From Paraclostridium ghonii (lineage in GTDB: Bacteria; Bacillota; Clostridia; Peptostreptococcales; Peptostreptococcaceae), in the NCBI RefSeq assembly GCF_023653455.1, contig NZ_JAKEDR010000167.1, forward strand, positions 1 through 7,682: a stretch of DNA of 7,682 bases, read 5' to 3'. Shown here piece after piece: positions 1 to 5,803 of the stretch (positions are counted from its first letter, which is position 1; the number at the start of each line of letters is the position of its first letter). The notes under the pieces are model-generated. The model had not been told where the DNA came from. It saw only the letters and a list, made by a program, of their open reading frames with translations, and searched no databases. The position numbers and the translations under genes are program-made.

Positions 1-42
1 CTTATAATATTTACAATAAGCTTAATACTAAGATTTATTTAA
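1..42 (+). CDS. 3' end of a small hydrophobic mini-protein (partial)
   Basis: The window opens inside an open frame that reads LIIFTISLILRFI and stops with TAA at 40-42. On its own this would be too little to call. However, it matches the C-terminus of the mini-protein at 2474-2548 (LIIFEISLIIRFI, 11 of 13 residues identical), and bases 1-50 match 2507-2556 at 44 of 50 positions. Three of the six differences are synonymous and one is a conservative Leu/Ile change, as expected of a translated sequence. The start lies outside the window. Function is unknown; the piece seen is a membrane-type hydrophobic segment ending in Arg-Phe-Ile. Confidence 0.5.
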   Translation, partial: LIIFTISLILRFI

Positions 43-150
43 AAAGTAAGAGAAAATTATTTGAAAATATATTTAATAATTGAAAAAACAGGTATAAATT
101 AATAATTTAGCTAAGGAAATGTATTAGTTATTAGACCTATTAAACGAGCA

Positions 151-185
151 AAGAAGCACTCAAGTAAATGAGTGCTTCTTTTAAA
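151..185 (+). terminator. Intrinsic terminator, 12-bp perfect stem
   Basis: AAGAAGCACTCA (151-162) pairs perfectly with TGAGTGCTTCTT (169-180) around a six-base loop AGTAAA. It runs into a short T tract (179-183). It probably ends transcription coming from the mini-protein gene at the left edge of the window. The T tract is better on the plus strand than on the minus strand. Confidence 0.7.
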
Positions 186-263
186 TTACACTAAATAAAA
201 AATTACTATATGAAATAAGTTGCAATGTATATATATATACTTCCAATTATTTAAATTATAAAT

Positions 264-293
264 ATTGCACTTTTTACGATAATAAAGTGCAAT
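264..293 (-). terminator. Possible terminator of the minus-strand secreted-protein gene
   Basis: ATTGCACTTT (264-273) and AAAGTGCAAT (284-293) form a 10-bp perfect stem with a 10-base loop. On the minus strand it lies about 60 bases past the stop codon of the gene at 355-798 and is followed by AT-rich sequence, but not by a clean U tract. The placement fits a terminator; the weak tail lowers confidence. Confidence 0.4.
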
Positions 294-354
294 GAAAATA
301 AATATAATAATAGAAATGAATAATATATAAAGCAAAAAATTATTTCGCCGCTTC

Positions 355-798
355 CTATATTATAGTATCTCTTATACTATTTAAAGCATAGTAACTTATA
401 GAAAAATAAGATATGGAATCTACCAAATACTCTGGATTAAAATCCTTTAAATAGTCTTCTGCGCTTAGAAGAGCTAGTTGATAAAAACTTAATATAGAAC
501 CAACAGCAATAGATACATCTTTTTCTTCTTTTGGAAGCATTGAAGCTTTTTTATTTAAGCTATTAATTAATGTATTTATATATTTAATCTGATTTGGTAA
601 ATTATTTTTATTTAGATTTTTACTAGAAATAGATTTAATTAGTAATGACATTTCATTATCTATTACTCTTAGATCTTCAACAATTTCTTTGTTGATTAAA
701 TTTGGAGTTTTGGCATATAAAGCAGATGAAGTTATTACGCTACTAGCAAAAATTAATAAAGTTATAGAAATTATTATACTTAATCTTCTAAAAAACAT
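355..798 (-). CDS. Secreted protein of unknown function, 147 residues
   Basis: I do not recognise the family. Residues 1-29 form a standard signal peptide: MFFRRLS with two arginines, a hydrophobic core, then ALYA before Lys30 as a likely signal peptidase I site. There is no cysteine at that point, so it is not a lipoprotein. The mature part, about 118 residues, is rich in Ile, Leu, Ser, Asn and Lys and looks alpha-helical. It has no cysteines and no visible catalytic motif. The start is supported by AAAGGA (808-813 on the complement), nine bases before ATG. A TATAAT match sits upstream at 842-847 on the complement, without a good -35. The gene stands alone, pointing away from the amidase gene to its right. 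A secreted helical bundle or binding protein is possible, but this is only a guess from composition. Confidence 0.75.
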   Translation of the reverse strand: MFFRRLSIIISITLLIFASSVITSSALYAKTPNLINKEIVEDLRVIDNEMSLLIKSISSKNLNKNNLPNQIKYINTLINSLNKKASMLPKEEKDVSIAVGSILSFYQLALLSAEDYLKDFNPEYLVDSISYFSISYYALNSIRDTII

Positions 799-1048
799 AT
801 ATACACATCCTTTCTTAAATAGTATGTGTAGAAATCAATAGATTATATGATTGGAAAAAATTAATAAATAAGCAAATAAAAAGAATATAGATATTAGGAG
901 ATTCATATTAAAACAATAGATGTAGTAGCGTCGTTTTATATTACAGGAAATCTATATTTAATTAAGCGTAAGTTAGTTGTATATGAAAACTTGACTATAA
1001 ATATTTTTATGATATTTATGTATTTGAGAATTGTGTTTATAAAATAAG

Positions 1049-1071
1049 AAGGCTAGAAATTATCTAGCCTT
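1049..1071. terminator. Hairpin, possible terminator
   Basis: AAGGCTAGA (1049-1057) and TCTAGCCTT (1063-1071) form a perfect 9-bp stem with the loop AATTA. The sequence on the minus-strand side is TCTTATTTTAT, more T-rich than the plus-strand tail TTATCTG. No intact gene ends beside it on either strand, so it may be a relic of a lost gene or a boundary of an inserted segment. Confidence 0.4.
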
Positions 1072-1148
1072 TATCTGTAAAAAATGCGTTGTACAAAATG
1101 GTTATACTGAGAAGTCAATTATATTATGTGAAGTTTTTAAAAAAAATA

Positions 1149-1176
1149 TTCAAAAATTTAGGAAAATTAGTATAAA
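1149..1176 (+). promoter_or_regulatory. Candidate promoter of the amidase gene
   Basis: TTCAAA (1149-1154) and TATAAA (1171-1176) are separated by 16 bases and resemble a sigma-A promoter. Transcription would start near 1183 and give a leader of about 120 bases. That leader contains a 7-bp hairpin, ATAGAAG (1182-1188) with CTTCTAT (1198-1204). The -35 is weak and the region is AT-rich, so a chance match is possible. Confidence 0.3.
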
Positions 1177-1303
1177 AGAGCATAGAAGGACTTCTAACTT
1201 CTATTAAATGGGCTTTATGCTTATTTGAAGGGAGTTTTAATTGGTTCTTTTTTCATTACCTTTTAAATATAAATAATAAAAAATGAAAGTGAGGAGATTT
1301 AGT

Positions 1304-2080
1304 ATGAAAAAAAATATGACAGATGCAGGACATGGTGGATATGATTCAGGAGCACCAGGAGTGCATGGATGTTTAGAAAAAGATATAGTTTTAGACGTAG
1401 CAAATAGGATAGACAATTATTTAGAAAGCCAAGGGATAGAAAATACAAACACTAGAACTACAGATATATTTGTAGCTTTAAAAGACAGAACTAATAAAGC
1501 AAATAATTTAAGTGTAAATTCATTTGTTTCAATACACTGTAATTCTTCTGATAGCTCAAGTGCACAAGGAATTGAAACCTATTGCTATAAGTTTAAACAT
1601 AGGACTTTGGCTGATGTTATACATGAACAACTAATACAAGAAGGGCTTTATACAAAAAATAGGGGTATTAAGGAAGGGGATTTACATGTTGTAAGGGAAA
1701 CTAACATGGATGCTTGTCTAGTAGAATTAGGATTTATAACTAATGAAGCAGATTATAATTTAATAATGAATAATAAAGATAGATTTGCTAAAGCCATAGC
1801 TAAAGGGATATGTAAATTTAATGGAGTTGCATGGAAAGAACCTGAATCTTTAGGAAAGGAATTTCCAAACGGGAATTACTCAGGGAGAAAAGCTAAAGTT
1901 ATAGCTGATGTTTTAAATGTAAGATATGATAGAGGAACTGAATATGATATAATAGGTAAAATTAAAAATGGTTATATAGTCAACCTTCAATATTGTATAA
2001 ACGGATGGGTAAGTATAGAAGGGTTTAAAGGAAATAAAGGACTCGGTTATGTTAATTCTAAGTATTTACAATTATTATAG
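1304..2080 (+). CDS. N-acetylmuramoyl-L-alanine amidase (Amidase_3) with C-terminal SH3b domain
   Basis: This is a zinc-dependent peptidoglycan amidase, which cuts the bond between N-acetylmuramic acid and L-alanine of the stem peptide. I place the start at ATG 1304, 258 residues, because GAGGAG (1291-1296) lies seven bases upstream. An in-frame ATG at 1283 has no ribosome binding site. Numbering from 1304, the Amidase_3 signature is clear: DAGHGG with zinc ligand His10, Glu25 in LEKDI, His78 in VSIHCNS, and catalytic Glu141 in ACLVELGF. Residues about 195-258 form a bacterial SH3 domain (DVLNVRYDRG, then INGWVSI and GYVNSKYL), expected to bind the wall. There is no signal peptide: the enzyme begins two or three residues before the core strand. 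This is like phage endolysins that need a holin, and unlike exported autolysins. Two hydrophobic mini-proteins follow downstream, and a broken second copy lies at 2756-3260. All key catalytic residues are present, so it should be active. Confidence 0.93.
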   Translation: MKKNMTDAGHGGYDSGAPGVHGCLEKDIVLDVANRIDNYLESQGIENTNTRTTDIFVALKDRTNKANNLSVNSFVSIHCNSSDSSSAQGIETYCYKFKHRTLADVIHEQLIQEGLYTKNRGIKEGDLHVVRETNMDACLVELGFITNEADYNLIMNNKDRFAKAIAKGICKFNGVAWKEPESLGKEFPNGNYSGRKAKVIADVLNVRYDRGTEYDIIGKIKNGYIVNLQYCINGWVSIEGFKGNKGLGYVNSKYLQLL

Positions 2081-2120
2081 GTAGTTATAAGCTAGGTAGG
2101 TTATATTTTATATAAAGATC

Positions 2121-2149
2121 TTAAGATATGAGCTGATTTAGTTTATAAT
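2121..2149 (+). promoter_or_regulatory. Weak candidate promoter just upstream of a terminator
   Basis: TTAAGA (2121-2126) and TATAAT (2144-2149) are spaced by 17 bases. Transcription from here would meet the strong terminator at 2216-2250 after about 95 bases, before reaching the 39-residue mini-protein gene. It is either a chance match or the promoter of a short leader or small RNA. Confidence 0.25.
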
Positions 2150-2215
2150 ATTGAATATATTTTCAGTAAAGAAGTAAACATAATTTATAAACTTTATTTA
2201 GAATTTAAACCCATG

Positions 2216-2250
2216 AAAGGAATCGTGGCTCTAACACGATTTCTTTTTTT
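2216..2250 (+). terminator. Intrinsic terminator downstream of the amidase gene
   Basis: AAAGGAATCGTG (2216-2227) pairs with CACGATTTCTTT (2235-2246) over 12 bp with one G-T wobble. The loop is GCTCTAA, and an uninterrupted T run follows (2244-2250). It lies 136 bases past the amidase stop and separates that gene from the mini-protein genes. Confidence 0.85.
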
Positions 2251-2316
2251 TATATTTAATTTAAAGGAATAAGTAAGTAGTTAGTTGAATATTAATATTA
2301 AAAAGGGTGTGAAAGG

Positions 2317-2436
2317 ATGCCTAATAATAAGAAGAAACAAAAAAATAAAATCAATGTTCAATTGATAACTGCAGAAATAGTTCTATTAGCAAGCATTTTA
2401 GATTTAATCAAAGTAATGATAGAAAAGTTTTTGTAA
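2317..2436 (+). CDS. 39-residue hydrophobic mini-protein, possibly holin-like
   Basis: The frame begins MPNNKKKQKNKINVQ and continues with a hydrophobic helix (about residues 14-31, LITAEIVLLASILDLIKV), ending MIEKFL and then tandem TAA codons at 2434-2439. The very basic N-terminus followed by one hydrophobic segment predicts a single-pass membrane peptide with the N-terminus inside. Glu20 and Asp29 lie within the helix, so an amphipathic, self-assembling helix is also possible. AGGG (2304-2307), nine bases before ATG, and AAAGG directly before it serve as ribosome binding sites. It follows an amidase without a signal peptide, which would suit a holin or other membrane-active peptide. Small toxins of type I toxin-antitoxin systems have the same general build, but no antisense RNA is evident. 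The family is not recognised. Confidence 0.6.
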   Translation: MPNNKKKQKNKINVQLITAEIVLLASILDLIKVMIEKFL

Positions 2437-2473
2437 TAATGTTTCTTTTTAAATTGGCATTTAAGATTAAAAC

Positions 2474-2548
2474 ATGAAAAAAGAAATGAAAGTATTAATT
2501 ATCGCCCTTATCATATTTGAAATAAGTCTAATAATAAGATTTATTTAA
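2474..2548 (+). CDS. 24-residue hydrophobic mini-protein
   Basis: The frame starts MKKEMKVLIIALIIF and ends EISLIIRFI, a short basic N-terminus followed by a nearly uninterrupted hydrophobic helix. No convincing Shine-Dalgarno sequence precedes ATG 2474, nor the alternative ATG at 2486. The case for translation rests on the second copy cut by the left edge of the window (1-42), whose differences are mostly synonymous or conservative, and on a terminator that begins right at the stop codon. It lies 37 bases after the 39-residue mini-protein gene and is probably co-transcribed with it. Function is unknown: a membrane peptide, possibly toxin- or holin-related. Confidence 0.45.
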   Translation: MKKEMKVLIIALIIFEISLIIRFI

Positions 2549-2556
2549 AAAGTAAG
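2507..2556 (+). repeat. 50-base direct repeat of window positions 1-50
   Basis: These 50 bases match positions 1-50 at 44 positions. The match covers the C-terminal half of the mini-protein, its stop codon, and the following AAAAAGTAAG, and then fades. It shows that the mini-protein gene is duplicated about 2.5 kb apart in the same orientation. Confidence 0.75.
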
Positions 2557-2594
2557 TTCTAGTTAAAATTTAATTGGTTCTTGCTTTTTTTTTT
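2548..2594 (+). terminator. Intrinsic terminator of the mini-protein genes
   Basis: AAAAGTAAG (2548-2556) pairs with CTTGCTTTT (2580-2588) through one G-T wobble. Across a two-by-two internal loop, CTAGTTAA (2559-2566) pairs with TTTAATTGG in the 2570-2577 region. A run of ten T residues follows (2585-2594). The stem begins at the last base of the stop codon of the 24-residue mini-protein, so it directly ends that transcript. Confidence 0.7.
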
Positions 2595-2627
2595 ACAAAA
2601 AAGTAATGTATCTTAAATATGAAAGAA

Positions 2628-2657
2628 GAGCCACAGGACTGGGAATCCATATGGCTC
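2628..2657. other. Unassigned hairpin in the gap before the amidase remnant
   Basis: GAGCCA (2628-2633) pairs with TGGCTC (2652-2657). An inner GGA/TCC helix lies at 2636-2638 and 2646-2648. The segment is richer in G and C than its surroundings. It does not match a riboswitch consensus I know, and the T content on either side is modest. It lies where the N-terminal part of the duplicated amidase would have been. Function is unknown. Confidence 0.3.
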
Positions 2658-2755
2658 AAACCTCAGCGAATTATAAAATATAATTCTCTAAGTATTTCTA
2701 TAAAAACATTTAAATTCCTTTTATAAAATTGAGATATATAGTTTTATATATTTGA

Positions 2756-3260
2756 GCAATTAAACTAAAAGCTTGTGGTGTGGATGTAAAATTATCTCGT
2801 AATACTTATATAACTAAGAGTTTAGCACAGAGAACTACAGCAGCAAATAATTGGGTATCTGCTTGCCTTGTTTCCATACATATTAATGATGCTGAAAACA
2901 CTTCGCCTAAAGGGGTATAAACTTATTGTTATAAATTCCAATATAGAAAGCTAGCCGATTGTGTTCACGAAAAACTTATAAAAGATGGTTTATACACTAA
3001 AAATAGGGGTGTTAAAGATGGCAATTTACACATGATAAGGGAATCTAAAATGTCTGCGTGTTTAGTGGAAATGTTCTTTATAAAAAAACGAAGATGATAT
3101 TAATAAGCTACTTAACAAAAAAGATGAATTTGCAAATGTAATAGCTAAAGGAATATGTAAGTATTTAGGTATAGCATATGTTGGTGATAATCCAATACCT
3201 ACAAATGAAGGATTTAAAAACGGAGATTATTTTATAGTTATGAAAGCTAAAATAAATTAG
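2756..3260 (+). pseudogene. Decayed Amidase_3 gene, second copy of the 1304-2080 amidase
   Basis: Translation from 2756 gives AIKLKACGVDVKLSRNTY and continues with LVSIHIND, then TYCYKFQYRKLADCVHEKL, GLYTKNRGVKDGNLHMIRE and SACLVEM. This follows the intact amidase closely from its residue about 35 onward. The DAGHGG and first glutamate segments are missing. An in-frame TAA at 2918-2920 stands where the intact copy has Glu (GIET). An extra base in the A run at 3082-3088 shifts the frame. Beyond it, NEDDINKLLNKKDEFANVIAKGICKYLG restores the similarity to the domain end. The frame stops at 3258-3260 just as the SH3b domain would begin. The catalytic Glu codon survives, but the gene cannot give an active enzyme. 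It most likely arose by duplication of an amidase unit, together with the mini-protein gene upstream of it. Confidence 0.9.
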
Positions 3261-3264
3261 TAGC

Positions 3265-3294
3265 TTCAAAAAACTTGTTTTTATATGGTATAAT
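3265..3294 (+). promoter_or_regulatory. Extended -10 promoter of the SLH-CAP gene
   Basis: TGG directly precedes a perfect TATAAT (3289-3294), giving the extended -10 form TGGTATAAT. A partial -35, TTCAAA (3265-3270), lies 18 bases upstream. Transcription should start near 3301, leaving a leader of only about 20 bases before ATG 3321, which includes the ribosome binding site AGGTGG (3307-3312). Confidence 0.65.
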
Positions 3295-3320
3295 ATGGAT
3301 ATAGATAGGTGGTATAGGTA

Positions 3321-4403
3321 ATGAATAAGAAAATAATTAGAACAATAACGTTAGGAGTAATGATAGGAGTTTCAACTATTAGCGTTCATGCAGAAACACA
3401 ACTAAATGATACAAATGGACATTGGGCAAATAAACAAATACAAAATTTTGTAAATAGTGGTTATGTAAATGGTTATGGAGATGGAACATTTAAACCCGAC
3501 AACTCTATAACTAGAGCGGAATTTGTAAAAATAGTTAATAAATTTTTTGGATTTACAAATAAACAAACGATAAATTTTAAAGATGTAAGCCAAATAGATT
3601 GGTTTTACAATGATATATGTGCAGCTACTGAGGCTGGATATATAAATGGGTATGGAGATGGAACATTTAAACCAAATCAACCAATAACTAGGGAAGAAGT
3701 TGCTAAAATACTTTTAAGTATAAAAAATAATGAAGATTTTAAATATGATAAAATACAAGGTTTCATAGATAATAGCAATATATCAGATTGGGCAAAGCCT
3801 TATGTAGAAGGAGCTATTGAAGCTGGATATATAAAGGGGAATACAAACGGCGAACTAAATCCAATAAGTAATATAACAAGAGCTGAATCTGTAGTAATGA
3901 TTTCACGAGTCGATAATACAGAGGTAAACTCATATAACCCTATATACTATAAGTTAGAGAATCCAGAATTTAGAGCATCTACAAGAGCAGAATTTCTGAA
4001 ATTAGTTAATGATTATAGACAGGCTAATGGTGAGAAGAAACTTGAAGAAAAGGAGAACTTAAATAATTTAGCCTATGATTGGTCTGTGCATAAGACCGAA
4101 TGGGCTTTTAGAGGAGATACAGACCCTAATGGAAAAACTTCTAATGATTTATATCCACAGTATGGAGGTAGCTCAAGTGAAGTTAACTTCCACAATGTAG
4201 CTTATTATCCTCTATTATCATTAAATTTAGATACTCCACAAACTTTAGCTAACGCTATGTTTGATGAAGTAAAAAAAGATGTAGGATATCATACAAGTAT
4301 ATTAAATGACAAGTTTAATGGAGTTGGATTTGGATGTTATCCTAGGCAAATTGATTCAGGACTAATTGTTGTATACAATACAATAGAATTTTCTGTAAAA
4401 TAA
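3321..4403 (+). CDS. Surface-layer protein with three SLH domains and a C-terminal CAP (SCP/PR-1-like) domain
   Basis: The product has 360 residues. A signal peptide covers 1-24 (basic start, hydrophobic core, VHA before Glu25). Three SLH domains follow at about 28-78, 84-136 and 145-197, each with the carbohydrate-pocket motif: ITRAE at 63-67, ITREE at 122-126, ITRAE at 185-189. SLH triplets bind secondary cell-wall polymer, so the protein is held on the outer surface. After a linker (198-220), residues about 222-358 resemble the CAP superfamily: FLKLVNDYRQANG at the domain start, then HTSILNDKFNGVGFGC near 324-339, like the conserved H-N-G-G box of bacterial CAP proteins. Candidate metal or pocket residues are His257, Glu287 and His324. 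The usual GENIA-type box is altered to SEVNFHNVAY. CAP function in bacteria is poorly defined. ATG 3321 has AGGTGG eight bases upstream. Transcription appears monocistronic, with its own promoter and a convergent hairpin after it. Confidence 0.92.
   Translation: MNKKIIRTITLGVMIGVSTISVHAETQLNDTNGHWANKQIQNFVNSGYVNGYGDGTFKPDNSITRAEFVKIVNKFFGFTNKQTINFKDVSQIDWFYNDICAATEAGYINGYGDGTFKPNQPITREEVAKILLSIKNNEDFKYDKIQGFIDNSNISDWAKPYVEGAIEAGYIKGNTNGELNPISNITRAESVVMISRVDNTEVNSYNPIYYKLENPEFRASTRAEFLKLVNDYRQANGEKKLEEKENLNNLAYDWSVHKTEWAFRGDTDPNGKTSNDLYPQYGGSSSEVNFHNVAYYPLLSLNLDTPQTLANAMFDEVKKDVGYHTSILNDKFNGVGFGCYPRQIDSGLIVVYNTIEFSVK
3474..3673 (+). repeat. 23-base perfect direct repeat inside SLH domains 1 and 2
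   Basis: The same 23 bases occur at 3474-3496 and 3651-3673, coding for the YGDGTFKP segment in the first and second SLH domains. The 177-base distance is one domain length and a multiple of three. Such exact repeats allow in-frame loss or gain of SLH domains by recombination. Confidence 0.8.
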
Positions 4404-4437
4404 ATGTAAGGGACTTTATTAAAATATATAGTAAAAA

Positions 4438-4467
4438 TAGAAGGCTATGAATATCCATAGCCTTCTA
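4438..4467. terminator. Shared bidirectional terminator between convergent SLH genes
   Basis: A perfect 12-bp stem joins TAGAAGGCTATG (4438-4449) and CATAGCCTTCTA (4456-4467) around the loop AATATC. It lies 35 bases past the stop of the plus-strand gene and 16 bases past the stop of the minus-strand gene. The minus-strand tail, ATTTTTAC, is the better U tract. The plus-strand gene may use the same hairpin with a weaker tail. Confidence 0.75.
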
Positions 4468-4482
4468 AGTGAACAGCTTATA

Positions 4483-5763
4483 TTAATTAACCCTACTTAA
4501 TGTAACAACAGCTTCTGCTCTAGTTATGTTATTAAGGGGTTTAAATGTATTGTCTTCAAGATATCCACTCATATATCCAGCTTCTATAACACCTTCTACA
4601 GAATCTTTTGCCCAATTAGATACATTATAAAAATCATTATAACCATTTATTTTATCATGATTAGAGTCACTTAATTTTTTATAATTAGCAACCATCTTAG
4701 CAGCTTGTTCCCTAGTTATAGGTTGGTCTGGTGCAAATTCTGTAGCAGTCATACCATTACACACTCCATTTGTAACAGCTATATCTATATCATTTTTAGC
4801 CCAATGATATTTAGTATCATTAAAGATCTTTCCACTTGTACTTGTTAAACCGAATTTTTTATTGAATATCCTTACGAATTCAGCTCTAGTTACTGGATTA
4901 TCTGGTCTAAAAGTTCCATCCTCATATCCAGTTATATATCCTTTTTTTGTAAATTGATCTATATATGACTTAGCCCAATGATCTTTTATATCATAAAACT
5001 CATGGTAATCAGATTCAACACTTAAATTATAACATCCTGTTGCCAATCCATGTACTCTTACAAAATATACTCCAGGATTAAGATTTGCCAAAAAAGTATA
5101 ATCTTTTTCAGCAGAATAAATAGGTTTATTTATTACATCTCCGTCGTTATTATAAACAGTAAAATTCATATATAAGTCAGATTTCATATTTATATTAAAT
5201 CTGTATGTATCTTTTTCATTTATATCTATCCTGAATACATCATAACGGTTATCTCCATGACCAAAAAAACCATTTATTAACTCATTAAGTTGTATTTTTT
5301 GAGCAGTTTTAGTACTATCATTAGGTTCTAACTCATTATTAGGGACTCCAGTAAAGTTAGGAGTAATAATACATTCACCTGATTGGTCTGAAAAAACTTC
5401 AAGTCTAAAATTACCTTTATTTATATAAGGGTTAAATTTCCAATTAGCGGTATCATTTTCATATCCGTAAAGTGTTTCATTAAAAGTTGAAGACCCTGGA
5501 GGTGTATAACATAAGTCAGTTTCTGCATTAGTTTCTACATTAAAATCAATTAACCCAGTTTGAGGGATAGGAATGGTAATTATATATCTAGTTTTACCGT
5601 CTAACTTTAAAGTTGTACGTTCTCCCGGGTTGATAGTTAAATATTTAGAAAAAACCTCTGATGATGACGATGCGGTTGTTTTTTCGGTAGCATTAGAAGT
5701 AAATATACCAAAATTGAATATAATTCCTACTAAAGCAATAAAAAATAGTTTTTTGTTACTCAT
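4483..5763 (-). CDS. Surface protein with PPC-like beta domains and three C-terminal SLH domains
   Basis: The product has 426 residues. A signal peptide covers 1-25 (KK, hydrophobic core, SNA before Thr26), followed by a Thr/Ser-rich linker. Residues about 40-137 look like a beta-sandwich. Residues about 143-250 match a bacterial pre-peptidase C-terminal (PPC) domain: ELEPNDSTKTAQKI, then YDVFRIDI, then NLNPGVYFVRVHG. The first segment (INPGERTTLKLDGKTRYIITI) may be a second, divergent PPC copy. Three SLH domains follow at about 255-306, 312-364 and 372-425, with VTRAE at 291-295, a variant ITREQ at 349-353 and ITRAE at 413-417. No protease domain is present, so this is a PPC-bearing surface protein rather than a peptidase. 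AAAGGGGA (5771-5778 on the complement) is seven bases before ATG. The SLH block is C-terminal, unlike the N-terminal block of its convergent neighbour. Confidence 0.92.
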   Translation of the reverse strand: MSNKKLFFIALVGIIFNFGIFTSNATEKTTASSSSEVFSKYLTINPGERTTLKLDGKTRYIITIPIPQTGLIDFNVETNAETDLCYTPPGSSTFNETLYGYENDTANWKFNPYINKGNFRLEVFSDQSGECIITPNFTGVPNNELEPNDSTKTAQKIQLNELINGFFGHGDNRYDVFRIDINEKDTYRFNINMKSDLYMNFTVYNNDGDVINKPIYSAEKDYTFLANLNPGVYFVRVHGLATGCYNLSVESDYHEFYDIKDHWAKSYIDQFTKKGYITGYEDGTFRPDNPVTRAEFVRIFNKKFGLTSTSGKIFNDTKYHWAKNDIDIAVTNGVCNGMTATEFAPDQPITREQAAKMVANYKKLSDSNHDKINGYNDFYNVSNWAKDSVEGVIEAGYMSGYLEDNTFKPLNNITRAEAVVTLSRVN

Positions 5764-5803
5764 TATTAATTCCCCTTTAATTATAAATTTAAGTACATAA
5801 TAT

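Larger units (their letters stand above)
43..354. other. Intergenic region with two hairpins
   Basis: No gene is visible in these 312 bases. They contain a strong plus-strand terminator hairpin (151-180), a short alternating TA run (about 226-239) and a second hairpin (264-293) downstream of the minus-strand gene that ends at 355. The rest is AT-rich sequence without recognisable content. Confidence 0.6.
799..1303. other. Long intergenic region upstream of the amidase gene
   Basis: About 500 bases lie between the divergent secreted-protein gene and the amidase. They contain the ribosome binding site and possible -10 of the minus-strand gene, a 9-bp hairpin (1049-1071), a candidate amidase promoter (1149-1176) and a second hairpin in the presumed leader (1182-1204). 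A frame open from 898 to 1047 has no usable start codon and is not called. The final part (1236-1249) shares 14 bases with 2569-2582. Confidence 0.5.

Noticed and set aside
226..239. Alternating TA run as a possible microsatellite or regulatory site.
   Set aside because: Short, and common in DNA of this composition; no symmetric motif or nearby plus-strand gene gives it meaning.
898..1047. An open frame of about 49 codons ending just before the 1049-1071 hairpin, with AGGAG at 896-900.
   Set aside because: It has no ATG, GTG or TTG near the ribosome-binding-like sequence; only ATT codons are available. The translation matches nothing I recognise. A start-lost relic is possible but not supported.
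1283..1303. Upstream in-frame ATG at 1283 that would extend the amidase by seven residues.
   Set aside because: No Shine-Dalgarno sequence precedes it, and the added residues MKVRRFS overlap the ribosome binding site of the ATG at 1304.
2628..2657. Considered whether the GC-richer hairpin is part of a riboswitch such as a cyclic-di-GMP or T-box element.
   Set aside because: None of the conserved core motifs of these classes is visible, and no functional gene follows.
2619..2726. A 35-codon frame starting MKEEPQDWESIWLK.
   Set aside because: There is no ribosome binding site before the ATG, the second half is AT-rich and unstructured, and it overlaps the hairpin region. Probably chance.
5573..5800. 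Plus-strand open frame of 75 codons opposite the start of the PPC-SLH gene.
   Set aside because: It is antisense to a well-supported signal peptide and beta domain, and its sequence resembles no protein.
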